Shown one piece after another: positions 63,207-64,000 of a stretch of DNA of 64,000 bases (positions are counted from its first letter, which is position 1; the number at the start of each line of letters is the position of its first letter). A program made the position numbers and the translations under genes. Under the pieces are notes generated by a model. That model ran no database searches and was not told the origin of the DNA. It was given only the letters and a program-made list of their open reading frames with translations. This DNA comes from Prevotella sp. S7-1-8 (lineage in GTDB: Bacteria; Bacteroidota; Bacteroidia; Bacteroidales; Bacteroidaceae), in assembly GCF_000758925.1 (NCBI RefSeq), contig NZ_JRNC01000034.1, positions 1 through 64,000 of the forward strand. Direction: 5' to 3'.

Positions 63207-63295
63207 ACACTTTTTTCTTTTTCCGTCAAGTTTTAACAAGATTTTTACGACATTATCAAACAAGTTAAAATACCTTGCAAATCCACACGGCATCA

Positions 63296-63928
63296 TCAAG
63301 ACATCACAACAATCTGATTATCAAGCTCTGTTATACCCTTCTTGGTACAAAGTCCACGAAAATAAAGCATCACGATGTCACGAAATAATTGCTTCAGATC
63401 GTATTGTTTGTACATTTGGTTTTCCATGATATAAATGAGCGATCCCGTGGTAACCCTGTATATCAGCTCGTAATTCACGTCTTGCCTGAAATAACCTTGC
63501 CGCACGCCCTGCTCAAAAAAACGACACGTTCGCTCTTGAAACTCATTGTGCCTTGCCTCCATCCATGCCAACACCTTTGGGTATTTACGCAAATCGGCGT
63601 AATAATTGGGGACCGTGTCCTTCAGGCTTTCCATGTGCAGGCGATAGGTCTCGAGTATGAAATCCATGACATGCCGCTCCTTCTCTGCCGCGAACGCTTG
63701 CATGTGCCGATCAAAACCATCGTACTCAGCCTTCACGCTCTCCATCAACAAATGCTCCTTGTTCTCAAAAGTCTCGTACATCGTGCGTTTGGACACCGAG
63801 AGAATGTTCGCGATATCGTCCATCTTCACTGCCTTGATGCCCTTGCTCCTAAACTCGCGCATGGCAACCCTCAACAAGCGCAGACGAAGCTCTTGCCTAT
63901 ACTCGTTTGGCGTTATGGTTTTGTTCAT
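63296..63928 (-). CDS. TetR family transcriptional regulator
   Basis: From MNKTITPNEYRQELRLRLLR the 210-residue protein has an N-terminal TetR HTH (FRSKGIKAVKMDDIANILSV, SKRTMYETFENKEHLL) and a helical ligand-binding domain. The frame opens at 63976, but the -7 element at 63957-63964 excludes that start. The target is unknown; TetR proteins often regulate a neighbouring efflux operon, which would lie beyond the window. Confidence 0.9.
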   Translation of the reverse strand: MNKTITPNEYRQELRLRLLRVAMREFRSKGIKAVKMDDIANILSVSKRTMYETFENKEHLLMESVKAEYDGFDRHMQAFAAEKERHVMDFILETYRLHMESLKDTVPNYYADLRKYPKVLAWMEARHNEFQERTCRFFEQGVRQGYFRQDVNYELIYRVTTGSLIYIMENQMYKQYDLKQLFRDIVMLYFRGLCTKKGITELDNQIVVMS

Positions 63929-63956
63929 AAGACTGTCACTTACAATTGCCGTCATG

Positions 63957-63964
63957 CAAAGATA
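63957..63964 (-). promoter_or_regulatory. -7 element of the TetR gene
   Basis: TATCTTTG on the minus strand, 28 nt before the chosen ATG at 63928. An in-frame ATG at 63955 is too close to the element to be transcribed with it. Confidence 0.6.
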
Positions 63965-64000
63965 ACAAAAAAACATAAAAACGCTTTTTACGCTATAAGT

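Noticed and set aside
1..64000. CRISPR arrays, insertion sequences or prophage
   Set aside because: No regularly spaced direct repeats, transposase or phage structural genes were seen on either strand.

Overview
The window is chromosomal DNA of a Bacteroidales bacterium, most likely a Prevotellaceae (Prevotella-like) species. The basis is the recurring Bacteroidetes -7 promoter element TAnnTTTG in front of most transcription units, a hybrid two-component regulator (HTCS), a TamL-type outer-membrane lipoprotein, a long eukaryote-like IleRS, a near cysteine-free DksA-like protein, DUF4105 and DUF4296 proteins and weak Shine-Dalgarno signals. These are family-level inferences; the species cannot be fixed from the sequence alone. 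No rRNA, insertion sequence, prophage or CRISPR array was seen.

Layout. 1-2.7 kb: an AT-rich, probably acquired type II restriction-modification operon on the minus strand (HTH regulator, C5-cytosine methyltransferase, HpaII-like endonuclease). 2.8-4.6 kb: the remnant of a TPR-like gene, then a GNAT acetyltransferase fused to 3-methyladenine DNA glycosylase I. 4.9-10.5 kb (minus): envelope genes (outer-membrane protein, LptC, CBS/CorC membrane protein, PpiD/SurA-like foldase). 10.7-16.9 kb (plus): DUF4105 protein, a degenerate alkaline-phosphatase-fold protein, SecA. 17-20 kb: two small minus-strand genes, RNase P RNA, HtrA protease.

20.3-31.3 kb is a carbohydrate-utilisation locus without SusC/SusD: an HTCS regulator followed by a beta-propeller glycosidase (GH93-like or sialidase-like), an unclassified secreted (alpha/alpha)-toroid protein and a GH43-aldose-1-epimerase fusion. 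Arabinan or arabinose-containing oligosaccharides are the likeliest target. A short independent transcript with its own promoter and terminator lies at 31.57-31.65 kb.

31.8-38 kb (plus): phosphate butyryltransferase and butyrate kinase, a P-loop NTPase fused to a CYTH domain, two tandem deoxynucleoside kinases, a membrane pseudokinase and a short C-terminal-like fragment. 38-47.5 kb: UvrA, a glycosyltransferase, a small lipoprotein, an MBL hydrolase, TamL, a TrmH-family methyltransferase and a six-helix membrane protein. 48.4 kb: tRNA-Cys. 48.6-56 kb (minus): C69 dipeptidase; then IleRS, DksA-like protein, LspA and a DUF4296 lipoprotein as one unit. 56-58.5 kb (plus): EngB GTPase and an ABC-F ATPase. 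58.6-64 kb (minus): a hemolysin III-like protein, a PglF/WbpM-like dehydratase with a nucleotidyltransferase-like protein and a LUD protein, and a TetR regulator.

The most unusual items are the SusCD-less CAZyme cluster with an unassigned toroid protein and a GH43-epimerase fusion, the kinase-CYTH/dNK/pseudokinase cluster, the phosphatase-fold protein lacking its metal ligands, the GNAT-Tag fusion, and several genes whose start codon lies 4 nt after the -7 element, suggesting leaderless mRNAs.
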